Source: Prochlorococcus sp. AG-402-K21 (lineage in GTDB: Bacteria; Cyanobacteriota; Cyanobacteriia; PCC-6307; Cyanobiaceae). Taken from it: a DNA stretch of 64,000 bases. A model generated the notes under the pieces. The model did no database searches. It was not told where the DNA came from and was given only the letters and a program-made list of their open reading frames with translations. Positions 1-10,419 of this stretch are shown here, piece after piece (position 1 is the first letter of the stretch; each line of letters starts with the position of its first letter). The position numbers were made by a program, and so were the translations under genes. The stretch covers positions 1 through 64,000 of the forward strand of contig QCII01000006.1 in NCBI GenBank assembly GCA_003216775.1, in the 5' to 3' direction.

Positions 1-561
1 TCTTCCTATCTTTATAAGGTCTTTCCATTCTTCACTTTTTTTATCAAGGATCTTAGTAAGTTCTCTTATCGTTGGAACTAAATTTTTGATTATTTCATTA
101 ACAACAGATATTTGAATAGCAGCAGGAAAAGTGTCATTAGTTGACTGAGATTTATTTACATCATCATTCGGATGAATTGGTTGATGACTGCCAAGCTCTG
201 AATTAGTTTTTAAAGCTGCAATATTTGAAATTACCTCATTAACATTCATATTTGTTTGCGTGCCACTACCTGTTTGCCAAACCTTTAAGGGAAACTGTGA
301 ATCGTGAAGCCCATCAAGTATTTCCGTACATGCCTCTACAATTAAATCTTTTTTCCTTTTATCTATTAAACCTAAATTGAAATTCGCAATTGAAGCAGCT
401 TTTTTTATGAGGGTGAGTGAATAAATTAACTCAATTGGAATTAATTCTTCTCCAATAGAAAAATTTATTATCGATCTTTGTGTTTGAGCGCCCCACAAAG
501 CTTCCATGGGAACCTCTATTGTTCCCATACTATCTTTTTCAATCCTAAATTTTTTTGTCAT
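1..561 (-). CDS. fumC: Fumarate hydratase class II, N-terminal part (cut by window edge)
   Basis: Interconverts fumarate and malate in the cytosol. The ATG is at 559-561 on the minus strand and the reading frame runs off the left edge, leaving about 187 residues. The protein starts MTKKFRIEKDSMG and contains the class II fumarase/aspartase-type blocks ALWGAQTQRS and, further on, GSGTQTNMNVNEV and HPNDDVNKSQSTND. The last is the substrate-binding stretch of class II fumarases. The catalytic SS loop lies outside the window. It is followed, on the same strand upstream, by purB, another member of the same superfamily. The fumC call over argH or aspA rests on these blocks, and I am confident of it. 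Confidence 0.93.
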   Translation of the reverse strand, partial: MTKKFRIEKDSMGTIEVPMEALWGAQTQRSIINFSIGEELIPIELIYSLTLIKKAASIANFNLGLIDKRKKDLIVEACTEILDGLHDSQFPLKVWQTGSGTQTNMNVNEVISNIAALKTNSELGSHQPIHPNDDVNKSQSTNDTFPAAIQISVVNEIIKNLVPTIRELTKILDKKSEEWKDLIKIGR

Positions 562-609
562 TATTCTTCTGAAAACACTGGTTTAACTTAGATAAGGTTT
601 TCAGTAATC

Positions 610-1905
610 CTAGATACCTAACTTCTCCCATATTACACTTAAATTATTGAGATGAATTGAAGGATTAAAACATTCTTCTAAGTCACTTTGATCAATAAGA
701 TCCATTATTTCATTATCTCTCTCTATATTTTGTTTAAAATTCCCATTCTGAGTATTCCAGGCCTGATGCGCATTTTTTTGTACTAATCTATAAGCTTTTT
801 CTCTAGAAAAGCCCTTCTCTACAAGCAAAAGTAAAACTTTCTGACTAAAGATTACACCACCATATATATTTAAATTTTTGAGCATATTTTTTGGATAAAC
901 TTCCAAATTGCTTACTATATCTTTCATTTCCCTGAGCATAAAATGCAAACAGATTGATACGTCAGGTAACATGATACGTTCATTTGAACTATGGCTTATA
1001 TCTCTTTCGTGCCAAAGTGGAACATTTTCCAGTGCTGTTAAGACATAACTCCTCAAAATTCTTGCTAAACCGCTTACTCTTTCACTTCGAATAGGATTTC
1101 TTTTATGAGGCATGGCAGAACTTCCTTTTTGTCCTTTTGTAAATCCCTCCTCAACTTCTAAAACATCAGTTCTTTGTAAATTTCTTATTTCAGTTGCAAA
1201 TCTATCTAAAGAAGCGCCAACTAGTGCAATAGTTTGCACATATTCTGCATGTCTGTCTCTCGATATAACCTGAGTACTTGCTGTATCTGGTTTTAAGCCG
1301 AGTAAATCACAAGTTATTTGTTCTACTTTGGGATTCGTATTAGCGTAAGTTCCCATTGCACCACTTATTTGTCCAATTGCTACAGATTCTTTTAGTGTTA
1401 ACAATCTTTTTTTGTTCCTTATTATTTCTGCTAACCATCCAGCAAGTTTAAAACCGAAGGAAATTGGCTCCCCATGAATTGCATGAGATCTGCCAATCAT
1501 TAATGTATTTTTATGCTTTCTTGCTAATAATCTGACTTCATTTTCTAATGTATCAATTTCTTCTAATAACAATTCGCAAGAGTCTTTTAACTGAAGAGAT
1601 AAGCCAGTATCAAGTACGTCACTACTCGTCATACCAACATGTATGTATCTTCCAGAATCCCCTACAAATTCATTAACGCTTGTAAGAAATGCTATGACAT
1701 CATGTTTAACTTCTTTCTCAATTTCTGTAATTCTAGATTCATCAAACTTTGCATTTGAACGTATATCTTTCATGGCATTCTCAGGAATTTTCCCGAGGGA
1801 AAAATTTGCTTCACATGCAGCTATTTCAACCTTAAGCCAACTCTGGAATTTTGCGCTTTCAGTCCAGATTTTCCCCATTTCGGGTAATGTGTAACGCTCG
1901 ATCAC
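610..1905 (-). CDS. purB: Adenylosuccinate lyase
   Basis: Purine biosynthesis enzyme that releases fumarate from SAICAR and from adenylosuccinate. At 431 aa it has the usual length for the bacterial short form. Visible motifs are TSSDVLDT (about 93-100), GRSHAIHGEP (138-147, with the general acid/base His) and the superfamily signature GSSAMPHKRNP (261-271, with the mobile catalytic Ser loop). It lies about 50 bases upstream of fumC on the same strand. The fumarate it releases is the substrate of that neighbour, but whether they are co-transcribed is not shown by the sequence. Confidence 0.97.
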   Translation of the reverse strand: MIERYTLPEMGKIWTESAKFQSWLKVEIAACEANFSLGKIPENAMKDIRSNAKFDESRITEIEKEVKHDVIAFLTSVNEFVGDSGRYIHVGMTSSDVLDTGLSLQLKDSCELLLEEIDTLENEVRLLARKHKNTLMIGRSHAIHGEPISFGFKLAGWLAEIIRNKKRLLTLKESVAIGQISGAMGTYANTNPKVEQITCDLLGLKPDTASTQVISRDRHAEYVQTIALVGASLDRFATEIRNLQRTDVLEVEEGFTKGQKGSSAMPHKRNPIRSERVSGLARILRSYVLTALENVPLWHERDISHSSNERIMLPDVSICLHFMLREMKDIVSNLEVYPKNMLKNLNIYGGVIFSQKVLLLLVEKGFSREKAYRLVQKNAHQAWNTQNGNFKQNIERDNEIMDLIDQSDLEECFNPSIHLNNLSVIWEKLGI

Positions 1906-2184
1906 AATTTTTATTTATTATCAATTTAAACTTTATAACAAAATCGAATTATTGCCCTATACATTGAAGATGTACTTGCCATTGAACATATTTGCCTGAT
2001 TATTATTTTCTTATGTAACATTTATCTAGCTAATAAAGAAAGCTTAAATATAAAAATGTTTGCATTTATTCCTTTCGTTAATAATGGGTAATTTTTTAGT
2101 TCTTATTTAAAATTGGAAGGTACTAAAGAATTTGGATCTTAATCTTATAGAAGTTCATTATTCAGTCTTTTTTTTGATTAATTG

Positions 2185-2997
2185 ATGATTAAAAAAAGTA
2201 GATTAGACCTTTATCTTCTGAATAAAGGTTTATGTGAAACTCGTCAAAAAGCCCAAGGTTTAATTCTTGCGGGCAAGGTTAGAGATATCAATGGAAAAGT
2301 ATTGGATAAACCTGGACAACAAGTATTAATTGGAGCTGACTTTTTTATTGATTCCGCACCTATGTTTGTATCAAGGGGCGGTGAAAAATTATTGGAGGCA
2401 TTTAAAAAACTTGAAATTAAAGTAAAAGACAAAATATGTATTGATGCAGGAATCTCTACTGGTGGATTTACTGATTGCTTATTGCAACAAGGAGCAAAGT
2501 TAGTTTATGGGATAGATGTTGGTTATGGACAAACTGCATGGAAGATTAGAAATAACCCAAAAGTCATACTTTTTGAACGAACTAATATTAGAAATTTAAA
2601 ACCTAATGATCTTTTATCTAGAAGTAATGAATTACCAAATTTTGTGGTTGCTGATTTGTCTTTTATTTCATTGAAGTTAGTTTTTAAATCTATTGGTAAT
2701 TTATTAGAAGGTGATTGCATTGAGGGAGTATTTTTAATTAAACCCCAATTTGAGGTGGGTAAAGAAAAAGTCAGCAAAGGTGGTGTTGTTCGTAATCCTA
2801 AATTCCATACTGAGGCTATAGAGTCTGTTATTGATTCTGCTAAGAATTTCCAATGGAATATAAAGAATTTGATAGCTTCTCCGCTAGTTGGTCCTGCGGG
2901 AAATCATGAATATCTAGCTTGGATGACCTTAGGAAATCAATCAAATAAAAGTATTAATAGTGAATATATACAAAATCTAGTAAAAGAAACTCTTTGA
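2185..2997 (+). CDS. tlyA: TlyA-family rRNA methyltransferase (S4 + FtsJ domains)
   Basis: Predicted cytosolic SAM-dependent 2'-O-ribose methyltransferase acting on rRNA; older annotations call the family hemolysin A. An N-terminal S4 RNA-binding domain (about residues 4-65, beginning KSRLDLYLLNKGL) is followed by a Rossmann methyltransferase with the SAM-binding motif DAGISTGGFTDC and later the VADLSFISL segment. I chose the ATG at 2185; a TTG directly before it at 2182 is also in frame. It is divergent from purB across a spacer of about 280 bases. The exact rRNA target is inferred from the family only. Confidence 0.9.
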   Translation: MIKKSRLDLYLLNKGLCETRQKAQGLILAGKVRDINGKVLDKPGQQVLIGADFFIDSAPMFVSRGGEKLLEAFKKLEIKVKDKICIDAGISTGGFTDCLLQQGAKLVYGIDVGYGQTAWKIRNNPKVILFERTNIRNLKPNDLLSRSNELPNFVVADLSFISLKLVFKSIGNLLEGDCIEGVFLIKPQFEVGKEKVSKGGVVRNPKFHTEAIESVIDSAKNFQWNIKNLIASPLVGPAGNHEYLAWMTLGNQSNKSINSEYIQNLVKETL

Positions 2998-2998
2998 A

Positions 2999-3361
<363 letters not shown>

Positions 3362-3619
3362 TTAATTGTTTTTTGGGAAAACATCCAAGATTGAAATATC
3401 AGAAAAACATTTAATATCAAGGCCTGCATTGGCGGCGTCTTCAATTAATAATTGGGAATTTTCTTCAGAAATTATTACTGTACTATTTGATAATGCTTCC
3501 CACTGATCATTCTCAAAGTGTGTTTGAAGCCATAACATTCCAATTGCGCTTTTCGGTTGAAGGGATTTATTTAAATTGTTATCGATAGTTATCAAACAAA
3601 TGTCCATTAATTTTTTCAT
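3362..3619 (-). CDS. Conserved-looking hypothetical protein, 85 aa
   Basis: I do not recognise a named family. The protein begins MKKLMDICLITIDNN and has a short region ending SDISILDVFPKNN, with no membrane segment or metal motif. An in-frame start 27 bases further upstream (3646) and an internal ATG at 3607 are alternatives. It lies 24 bases upstream of glnB on the same strand, so the two may be co-transcribed. Its fold is not evident. Confidence 0.7.
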   Translation of the reverse strand: MKKLMDICLITIDNNLNKSLQPKSAIGMLWLQTHFENDQWEALSNSTVIISEENSQLLIEDAANAGLDIKCFSDISILDVFPKNN

Positions 3620-3786
3620 TAAGCTAAACACATATAAACCCTTCAACCGACATTATGAATGTTATAGATGATACAAAAATAAGATTTAACAGCGTTTGAC
3701 TTATTCAATTGTAATACTTAAGCTTGTTGAGATTTTTGCGGATTTTGATCTTTTTATATAGGTTTAGTAAGTAAGTTCTACTAAAA

Positions 3787-4197
3787 ATGAGTACAGCTAA
3801 ATTAGATGATTCGACACAAAGACCGCTATATGGTGAAAGAATTATTGAAGAATCAAAAATAATTTGTTTCGAGAATCCAAATAAGAAAAGGATATATGAA
3901 ATTTCTATTCAGTTACCTGAATTCACATGTAAGTGCCCCTTTTCTGGTTATCCAGATTTTGCAAAACTAAATATTATTTATCAACCTAATTTGAGAGTCT
4001 ATGAGTTGAAGTCCTTAAAACTATATATTAATAATTTTAGAGATATGAAAATATCACATGAGGAAGTTGTTAATAGAATTATGGACGATTTAGTTAATGC
4101 AGGCTCACCTCACTGGATACATTTAAATGCTGCATTTAACCCCAGAGGAAATGTTTCTATGCAGTTAGATATATTTAGTGGACAGAAAAAAAATTAA
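3787..4197 (+). CDS. queF: NADPH-dependent preQ0 reductase QueF
   Basis: Reduces the nitrile of 7-cyano-7-deazaguanine (preQ0) to the amine preQ1 in queuosine synthesis. At 136 aa it is the short, unimodular QueF type. The nucleophilic Cys sits in [16 protein letters not shown]. The motif [14 protein letters not shown] is the family's QueF signature, and [14 protein letters not shown] follows near the C-terminus. It converges with ccs1; the reading frames overlap by four bases at the stop codons. Confidence 0.96.
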   Translation: MSTAKLDDSTQRPLYGERIIEESKIICFENPNKKRIYEISIQLPEFTCKCPFSGYPDFAKLNIIYQPNLRVYELKSLKLYINNFRDMKISHEEVVNRIMDDLVNAGSPHWIHLNAAFNPRGNVSMQLDIFSGQKKN

Positions 4198-5480
4198 AAA
4201 TTTTTTATTTCTTGTGATAATTTAAAAAATTCTTTTTTAAAACCAACTAGATTTTTATTGCTTAGACCTCCAATGAATAACTTTTGTGATTCTTGATTTA
4301 CAAGAATCCATAATTGGTTAGTTGGTATGAGACTAATTATCGTTCCAAAAATTATTAAGATAAAAGAAAAGTAAATAAATGGTACCGACGGATCATTTTT
4401 AATTATTAATCCACTGCTTGGGATTATTTTTTTTAGAGATAATTTTGAAGAGTTAACTTCTAAGGGTTCGTCATTAATAAAGAGATTATCCTCGGAGAAA
4501 TTTTCTATATTGGAAACTTTGAGTGGACCATTTTCATTATCGATGGTTAGAAGGAAATTTTTTTTAGTCTTTGAACCTAATTCAACCAAAACTCCCCAAA
4601 CCTGATTCCCGATTTCAGGAATCTCTTTTAATTGTAATTGATAAAGGATATTGTCAATTTCTAAAACTACATTAGATATTGCCCAATCAGCTTGATAAAT
4701 AGTTAATCCTTTAAACCTTATTGGGTGATTAACTTTGGCAGTTTTTATTTCATTTAATTTTAAATCTTCAGAAGAAAAATCTAGTTTTGAAATAAACTGC
4801 TTTGGTATACCATCACTTTCTCGTTCTATAGAAAAATCAACTAATTTTACAATGGCTTTTGAGTTTGTGCTTTCATTTATAAGATCCAAGCCTTCTCCAG
4901 GCAACAAATACTGTTCTTTTGATTGACTTGTAAAACTTCCATATGCTGAACCTATAAGTAAGACTATTAATCCAATATGAACAACTAAAGGACCGATTTT
5001 GCCAATTAAACCCTTTCTTGCAGAAATATGACTCTTATATTTGTATGTTTTCCATCCTCTGTTTTTAAGTAATAAATCAGCTTTTAATATGTGGTCTTGA
5101 TTTTCATTGATTTGGTGACTTGAATTTAATTTCAGTTTGCTAAATTTTTTCTCGCTTTTATATTCAATCCATTTTAATGAAGCTTTTAAAGAAGGGACTT
5201 GCCTCCTGAAACTACAAGCTGCGAGAGAAATGCAAAGAAGAATTAATGTAAATAAAAACCAAAAGCTTGTATATATATGATCCAATTGAAGTTTTAAAAC
5301 TTTTTCTCCATTTAAAAATCCAAAAATCGGAGCATCATCAAAAATATCAATATAAAAATTTTTATTGTTACCTTGAGGTATGAAAGTTCCTATGCCACTG
5401 GAAATGGCTATGAAGATTATGAGTGATATAGCGAATCTTAAACTTGATATTTTGAAAATTAAATTCTTAACAATAGTCAT
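4194..5480 (-). CDS. ccs1: Cytochrome c biogenesis protein Ccs1 (ResB-like)
   Basis: Thylakoid membrane component of system II cytochrome c maturation, which works with CcsA to attach haem to apocytochromes. At 428 aa it has a ResB architecture: three membrane segments in the N-terminal 200 residues (about 10-30, 70-90, 165-185), a large lumenal domain, and a final membrane segment near 365-385. The motif [22 protein letters not shown] carries the conserved His. The next gene upstream, ccdA, stops one base before the start codon, forming a cytochrome-assembly operon. Confidence 0.94.
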   Translation of the reverse strand: MTIVKNLIFKISSLRFAISLIIFIAISSGIGTFIPQGNNKNFYIDIFDDAPIFGFLNGEKVLKLQLDHIYTSFWFLFTLILLCISLAACSFRRQVPSLKASLKWIEYKSEKKFSKLKLNSSHQINENQDHILKADLLLKNRGWKTYKYKSHISARKGLIGKIGPLVVHIGLIVLLIGSAYGSFTSQSKEQYLLPGEGLDLINESTNSKAIVKLVDFSIERESDGIPKQFISKLDFSSEDLKLNEIKTAKVNHPIRFKGLTIYQADWAISNVVLEIDNILYQLQLKEIPEIGNQVWGVLVELGSKTKKNFLLTIDNENGPLKVSNIENFSEDNLFINDEPLEVNSSKLSLKKIIPSSGLIIKNDPSVPFIYFSFILIIFGTIISLIPTNQLWILVNQESQKLFIGGLSNKNLVGFKKEFFKLSQEIKNF

Positions 5481-6137
5481 TTAAATCCAATTTGAAAATA
5501 AATTTAATAATCCTAGGGAAACTAAAAATATCCCACTTAGCGTAGGAATTATTTGACTAAATTTTCTAAGCTCTAAAAATTTTTTTAAGTTTTCTGCAGT
5601 AGCTCCCGCAATGATTAGTGGAGTTACTTGGCCTATTCCAAAGAAAAATAAAAAAATAATAGATATTGTTGGGTTTTTAGCTTGCGATACCCATGCCAGA
5701 AGAGTTGCTAAAACTGGAGTAATGCAAGGTGAAGAGGCTAGTCCAAAAGTAGTTCCTATCGCAAATGGCGCTAGAAAGGATGGTATTTTATCTTCAATTA
5801 TTTTTAAATCAGGTCCATTCGGGAACTGAAACTTTAGGATCCCTAGTAAATTTAAGCCCATTATTATTGCTATTAAGGCAACAAATGAAGTGTAATAAGA
5901 TGGAATTTTTCCATATATTTTACCTAAAAATCCACTAGCGGCCCCTAGTACCACGAGTGAAAAAACGACTCCTCCTGAAAAACTAATAAGTTTAAATTTA
6001 TTTTTCTCTGTTCCTCCTATGTAAGCAATTGTGATTGGAAGTAATGATAATGAACATGGTCCAAGACTCGTTAAAAGTCCTGCGCTGAAAACCAAAAAAA
6101 TAGTCAATGGGCCAGGATTATTTAGACCATCCTGCAT
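5481..6137 (-). CDS. ccdA: Thiol-disulfide transporter CcdA
   Basis: Polytopic membrane protein that carries reducing power across the thylakoid membrane to keep apocytochrome c haem-binding cysteines reduced. It has 218 aa and about six membrane helices. The two redox cysteines are visible in SLGPCSLSLLP (helix 1) and SSPCITPVLA (helix 4). It directly precedes ccs1, whose start codon abuts its stop, so the pair is almost certainly co-transcribed. Confidence 0.95.
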   Translation of the reverse strand: MQDGLNNPGPLTIFLVFSAGLLTSLGPCSLSLLPITIAYIGGTEKNKFKLISFSGGVVFSLVVLGAASGFLGKIYGKIPSYYTSFVALIAIIMGLNLLGILKFQFPNGPDLKIIEDKIPSFLAPFAIGTTFGLASSPCITPVLATLLAWVSQAKNPTISIIFLFFFGIGQVTPLIIAGATAENLKKFLELRKFSQIIPTLSGIFLVSLGLLNLFSNWI

Positions 6138-6219
6138 AAGCAGATTGCCTCTTTGAGATAATTCTGAGATAACTAAATTAAATGATTCGATAGCTTGACT
6201 TAAATCTATTAAATTCTAA

Positions 6220-7455
6220 CTAATTAAGAGTCTTTCGTGTACTAATCATACCAGTGAATCCTGTTGATTCTAATGAACATCTCAGTAACATCCCTGCAAT
6301 AAAAAAAGATGCTATTAATGAATTCCCACCATAACTAATGAAAGGAAGTGGTAAGCCTGTAGTAGGCATTGAACCTGTTGCTACAGCAATATGCATTATT
6401 GATTGACCTGCTAACAATACACAACATCCTATGGCAACTAATTTTGTATAATTATTCCTGCACTTAAGACTAATTCTTAGGCTTATATATAAGAAAACTG
6501 CTAAAAATCCTAAGAAAAAAGTACATCCCAACAAACCGAATTCTTCAGCAAAAATGGCAAAAATAAAATCTGTATACATAAATGGTAGGTATTGTAATTT
6601 TTGTATAGAAAGCCCAAAACCTTGTCCGAATAGACCACCTGAACCTATGGCTAATAAACTCTGAATTAATTGAAATCCACTTTCTTGTTGATCCTTCCAA
6701 GGATTAATAAATGAAGTAACTCTAAGTCTTTGGTATTCATTTTTAATAATACTTATGCTTCCAGTCATCAATCCTAAAGAGGCAAATGAACAAAGAGAAT
6801 TAAGTTTTACGCCCCCACATAAAGCTATAACCCAAAAAAGAATTCCAGTTAATGATGCAGTACTTAAATTAGGCTGCTTAAGTATTAATAAAATTAATAG
6901 ACTAAAAGATAATATAGAAATTAATTTTCTTTCATTTTTTACAAGATTCCAATGAGCGAAAAGGTTAGAAGATTCTAAAATCAGAAAAGGCTTAATTAAT
7001 TCAGATGGTTGCAAACGTAAATTTCCTAGTACGAGCCATCTTGAGGAGCCATTAACTGTAATTCCAGTAAAATTGGTAAGGAAAATCAAAAAGAATAAAA
7101 TATAAAAAATAATTTTTGAAAACTTTAAAAGATTCCTAATGTTTGTATTAAGAACGAAAAAAAATAGACCAATGCCTGGAATTGTCCAAATAATTTGTTT
7201 TTTTAAGAAGTAAGCCCAATTGCCCATTTCCTTACTAGCTACCCACCAACTTGATGATCCTAGAATGCATATTCCTAATATTGACCAAATGCCAATTAGG
7301 ACAATGAGGATTTTTGCCTCATAAGGCCATATTGTCCAAGGTAAGGGAAATATAGATACTATTAGATTGCTTTGATTCTTTTTGTTAAGGCAAGTAAGAG
7401 AGTTTTTTCTTTTAGAAATTCTTTTATATTTTATTTTTTCTTGACTTATCTCCAA
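6220..7455 (-). CDS. ftsW: SEDS-family cell division protein, FtsW-like
   Basis: Membrane glycosyltransferase that polymerises lipid II at the septum together with a class B PBP. The protein has 411 aa and about ten membrane segments, after a basic N-terminal tail of about 45 residues. SEDS blocks are visible: NGSSRWLVLG, LRLQPSELIKP, and MPTTGLPLPFISYGGNSLI near the C-terminus. RodA is the alternative. I prefer FtsW because of the GSSWWVASKEMGNWAYFLKKQ region and the N-terminal tail. It is divergent from the atp operon. Confidence 0.88.
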   Translation of the reverse strand: MEISQEKIKYKRISKRKNSLTCLNKKNQSNLIVSIFPLPWTIWPYEAKILIVLIGIWSILGICILGSSSWWVASKEMGNWAYFLKKQIIWTIPGIGLFFFVLNTNIRNLLKFSKIIFYILFFLIFLTNFTGITVNGSSRWLVLGNLRLQPSELIKPFLILESSNLFAHWNLVKNERKLISILSFSLLILLILKQPNLSTASLTGILFWVIALCGGVKLNSLCSFASLGLMTGSISIIKNEYQRLRVTSFINPWKDQQESGFQLIQSLLAIGSGGLFGQGFGLSIQKLQYLPFMYTDFIFAIFAEEFGLLGCTFFLGFLAVFLYISLRISLKCRNNYTKLVAIGCCVLLAGQSIMHIAVATGSMPTTGLPLPFISYGGNSLIASFFIAGMLLRCSLESTGFTGMISTRKTLN

Positions 7456-7651
7456 TTGTTTAGCTGTATATGTCCTATTGAGACGTCTAATTGAGATTTT
7501 GCCAAGTCTTTTATCAACGTTTTAAAGTGTAAATCAATTAAAAATCAAGATTATTTAGGATTTTTATTCTTAAGATGAAGTAAAAAATTGTTTATAAATT
7601 GATCATAAATCTTAAGAATTAATGTTTTACAAAAAAAAACTAGCTAAAAGG

Positions 7652-7709
7652 CCCCTCTCCGTGATAGATTCCGTGAGTTTATATACTTACTTCAAACCAT
7701 TCAGAGGGG
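7652..7709 (+). promoter_or_regulatory. Long-range inverted repeat sequestering the atp1 ribosome site
   Basis: CCCCTCT (7652-7658) is exactly complementary to AGAGGGG (7703-7709). The second arm contains the purine-rich stretch 11 bases ahead of the atp1 ATG at 7721, and it is the only ribosome-binding-like sequence there. If the arms pair in the mRNA, the ribosome site is covered. The loop of 44 bases contains two copies of CCGTGA. The pairing is read directly; the regulatory role is inference. Confidence 0.5.
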
Positions 7710-7720
7710 ATTTCTAAACT

Positions 7721-8197
7721 ATGTTCACAACAGTGGACTCAAATAGAAGAAAACTTAAGCATTCTTCTAATGAGAATGTTCAATTTCCTCAATCCCTTGA
7801 TAATTCGATCATCAAAGAAAGTAAATCCGGCACTGCCAATCCAATAGATAATTTTCTTTCTCAAAATGATGAATACACAAAATTGCAATTAACAATTTTT
7901 GGAATTACTTTTATTGTTTCCATTTTTTTAGCATCAATAACTGGAATTTTTCTTGGATTTACTTTTGGTTTAAGTATTTTTATAGGTGCAATTGCCGGTA
8001 TTTTTTACTTACGTTTGCTTGCTAAAAGCATTGGAAAACTTGGTAAAGAATCATCAGGTGTATCAAAATTGCAACTATTAGTTCCAGTTTGCCTCTTTAT
8101 TTTTGCGAGTAAGCTAGGATCTTTGGATATTTTTCCTGCAATGATAGGTTTTTTTATTTATAAACCTTCTCTAATTTTTTATTATTCACGTTCCTAA
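7721..8197 (+). CDS. atp1: ATP synthase protein I
   Basis: Small membrane protein encoded first in cyanobacterial atp operons and thought to help assemble the c-ring. It has 158 aa: a polar N-terminal tail of about 60 residues, then hydrophobic segments near 66-90, 90-110 and 125-150. It lacks catalytic motifs, as expected. It is the first gene of the block reaching at least to the gamma subunit. A GC-rich inverted repeat lies in its 5' leader. Confidence 0.88.
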   Translation: MFTTVDSNRRKLKHSSNENVQFPQSLDNSIIKESKSGTANPIDNFLSQNDEYTKLQLTIFGITFIVSIFLASITGIFLGFTFGLSIFIGAIAGIFYLRLLAKSIGKLGKESSGVSKLQLLVPVCLFIFASKLGSLDIFPAMIGFFIYKPSLIFYYSRS

Positions 8198-8243
8198 GTA
8201 AATTTTTTTATTCAAAAATTTACACATCTTTTTTTCAAATCAA

Positions 8244-8969
8244 ATGTTCTTTAATTCCTTGCTAACAAAATTTGCAGCATTAGAAGTTGGTCAACATCTT
8301 TATTGGCAAATTGGAAATATTAGAATTCATGGCCAAGTATTTTTGACATCTTGGATTTTATTAGGAGCTTTATTAGTTTTTATTTCTTTGGGAACTAAAA
8401 AAATGGAAAATGATCCTAAAGGTCTTCAAAACTTGCTTGAGTTTCTCTGGGATTATATAAGAGATCTCGCTAGGACTCAAATTGGTGAAAAAGTTTATAG
8501 AGATTGGATGCCATTTATAGGTACTTTATTTTTATTTGTCTTTGTTAGTAATTGGGGAGGAGCTTTAATTCCTTGGAGATTGATTAAGTTACCAAGTGGA
8601 GAATTGGGAGCACCTACAGCAGATATTAATACAACAATTGCCTTAGCTTTGTTAGTTTCACTATCTTATTTCTATGCCGGCTTAAGCAATAAGGGTTGGA
8701 GATACTTCGAATACTACGTTCATCCAACTCCGATTATGCTCCCTTTTAAAATTCTAGAAGACTTTACTAAACCTTTATCACTATCTTTTAGGCTATTTGG
8801 AAATATTTTGGCTGATGAACTTGTTGTTGGTGTTTTAGTCTTTTTAGTTCCACTAATTCTACCAATACCTGTTATGTTCCTAGGGTTGTTTACGAGTGCG
8901 ATTCAGGCATTGATTTTTGCAACTCTCGCTGCTTACTACATTGGAGAAGCTGTTGAAGAACATCATTAG
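8244..8969 (+). CDS. atpB: ATP synthase F0 subunit a
   Basis: Membrane stator subunit that forms the two proton half-channels against the c-ring in thylakoid and plasma membranes. It has 241 aa and five to six membrane helices. The essential Arg is R183 in [12 protein letters not shown], and the following stretch [12 protein letters not shown] matches the family. It sits between atp1 and the c subunit in the standard cyanobacterial order. An alternative symbol in cyanobacteria is atpI. Confidence 0.98.
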   Translation: MFFNSLLTKFAALEVGQHLYWQIGNIRIHGQVFLTSWILLGALLVFISLGTKKMENDPKGLQNLLEFLWDYIRDLARTQIGEKVYRDWMPFIGTLFLFVFVSNWGGALIPWRLIKLPSGELGAPTADINTTIALALLVSLSYFYAGLSNKGWRYFEYYVHPTPIMLPFKILEDFTKPLSLSFRLFGNILADELVVGVLVFLVPLILPIPVMFLGLFTSAIQALIFATLAAYYIGEAVEEHH

Positions 8970-9036
8970 CTGCCTTCTAATACATTAAGAAGCTTTTACA
9001 AAGGGTCTGTAATCTGGCAAAATATCTAATCGCGTA

Positions 9037-9056
9037 GGTCTGAAAAATATCAGACC
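9037..9056 (+). other. Intercistronic hairpin between subunits a and c
   Basis: GGTCTGA (9037-9043) and TCAGACC (9050-9056) form a perfect 7-bp stem with a six-base A-rich loop, in the 165-base gap ahead of the c-subunit gene. No run of T follows, so it is not a typical terminator. Such hairpins can mark RNA processing or stabilise the downstream message, which suits the high c-subunit stoichiometry. That role is inferred. Confidence 0.55.
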
Positions 9057-9116
9057 CATTCTTAAATTAAAGGATGTCCAAGCGTGTATGACAAAAAGAT
9101 TTATCACAAGTATTAA

Positions 9117-9380
<264 letters not shown>

Positions 9381-9386
9381 AAGTTA

Positions 9387-9415
9387 ATATTGCTTCTAAT
9401 CCTTATTAGCAATAT
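9387..9415 (+). other. Hairpin downstream of the c-subunit gene
   Basis: ATATTGCT (9387-9394) pairs perfectly with AGCAATAT (9408-9415) across a 13-base loop, starting seven bases after the c-subunit stop codon. It is followed by CTAAATTTAATTTTTT, so it could act as a weak terminator or as a 3' stabilising structure that gives the c message a separate abundance. The function is inferred. Confidence 0.5.
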
Positions 9416-9448
9416 CTAAATTTAATTTTTTAACTTCAACTGAATCAT

Positions 9449-9910
9449 ATGTTGGCCTTTAATTTTTTTGGTGCTACAGAAGGTGGATTATTTGATATAA
9501 ATGCCACTTTGCCACTAATGGCGATACAAGTAGTTGCGCTTACTTACATATTAAATTCTCTCTTTTTTAAGCCTGTCGGTAATGTTGTAGAAAAAAGAGA
9601 AAAGTTTGTAAGTAATAATATTATTGAGGCCAAAAATAAACTTTCTGAGGTTAAAAAATTAGAAGCTGATTTATTAACTCAGCTTCAAAGTGCGCGTACA
9701 GAAGCCCAAAGAATTGTGAGCGAAGCTGAGAATGAGTCTGACAAGCTCTATAAAGAAGCACTAGAACTTGCTAACAATGAAGCAAATGTTTCAAAAGAAA
9801 AAGCAAGACTGGAAATTGAAAGTCAGACGTCTGCTGCTCGTGATCAACTTTCTAAACAGGCTGATGATCTAAGCGAACTTATTGTTAATAGATTGATTCT
9901 AGAAAAATGA
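9449..9910 (+). CDS. atpF2: ATP synthase F0 subunit b'
   Basis: Peripheral stalk subunit; cyanobacteria use a b/b' heterodimer instead of a b2 homodimer. It has 153 aa: one membrane helix near 20-42, then a long charged coiled coil ([24 protein letters not shown] onward, rich in A/E/K/Q). The stop codon overlaps the b-subunit start by four bases (ATGA), which points to translational coupling and paired synthesis. The cyanobacterial alias is atpG. Confidence 0.96.
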   Translation: MLAFNFFGATEGGLFDINATLPLMAIQVVALTYILNSLFFKPVGNVVEKREKFVSNNIIEAKNKLSEVKKLEADLLTQLQSARTEAQRIVSEAENESDKLYKEALELANNEANVSKEKARLEIESQTSAARDQLSKQADDLSELIVNRLILEK

Positions 9911-10419
9911 ATTTAACTCTTTTAGCTACAGAAGGTTTTGGATTGAACTTCAATTTATTCGAAACTAATATCCTTAATTGGGCTGTAGTGGTTTTCGGTC
10001 TTTATAAATTTTTGCCTGGTTTCCTAGGTAAAATGCTTCAAAAAAGGAGAGAAGGAATCCTTTTTGAATTAAAAGATGCTGAAGATCGACTCTTAAATGC
10101 AACTCAAGCTTTAGAAAAGGCGAAGAAAGATTTATCTTCAGCAGAAGAGAAAGCTTATCAAATAAAAGCAGATTCCTTTAAAAGATCTGAATCAATCAGA
10201 ATGGAAAGTGAGAAAAAAGCGATAGAGGAGATGGCACGAATTAAACAAAGTGCAATCTCTGATGAGAGCTCTGAAGCATCCAGAGCAATTTCTCAACTTC
10301 GAAAAGAAGCTGTTGAACTAGCAATTAAGAAAGCTTTAGATTCTCTCCCAAATCGACTTGATAAAACAACACAAGAAAATTTGGTAACTCAATCAATTAA
10401 CAATATTGAGGTGAACTAA
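9907..10419 (+). CDS. atpF: ATP synthase F0 subunit b
   Basis: Second peripheral stalk subunit, 170 aa. A membrane helix near 22-42 ([17 protein letters not shown]) is followed by an extended coiled coil starting at about residue 50 ([24 protein letters not shown]). Its start overlaps the b' stop by four bases, and its stop overlaps the delta-subunit start by one base (TAATG). This is tight operon packing. Confidence 0.97.
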   Translation: MNLTLLATEGFGLNFNLFETNILNWAVVVFGLYKFLPGFLGKMLQKRREGILFELKDAEDRLLNATQALEKAKKDLSSAEEKAYQIKADSFKRSESIRMESEKKAIEEMARIKQSAISDESSEASRAISQLRKEAVELAIKKALDSLPNRLDKTTQENLVTQSINNIEVN

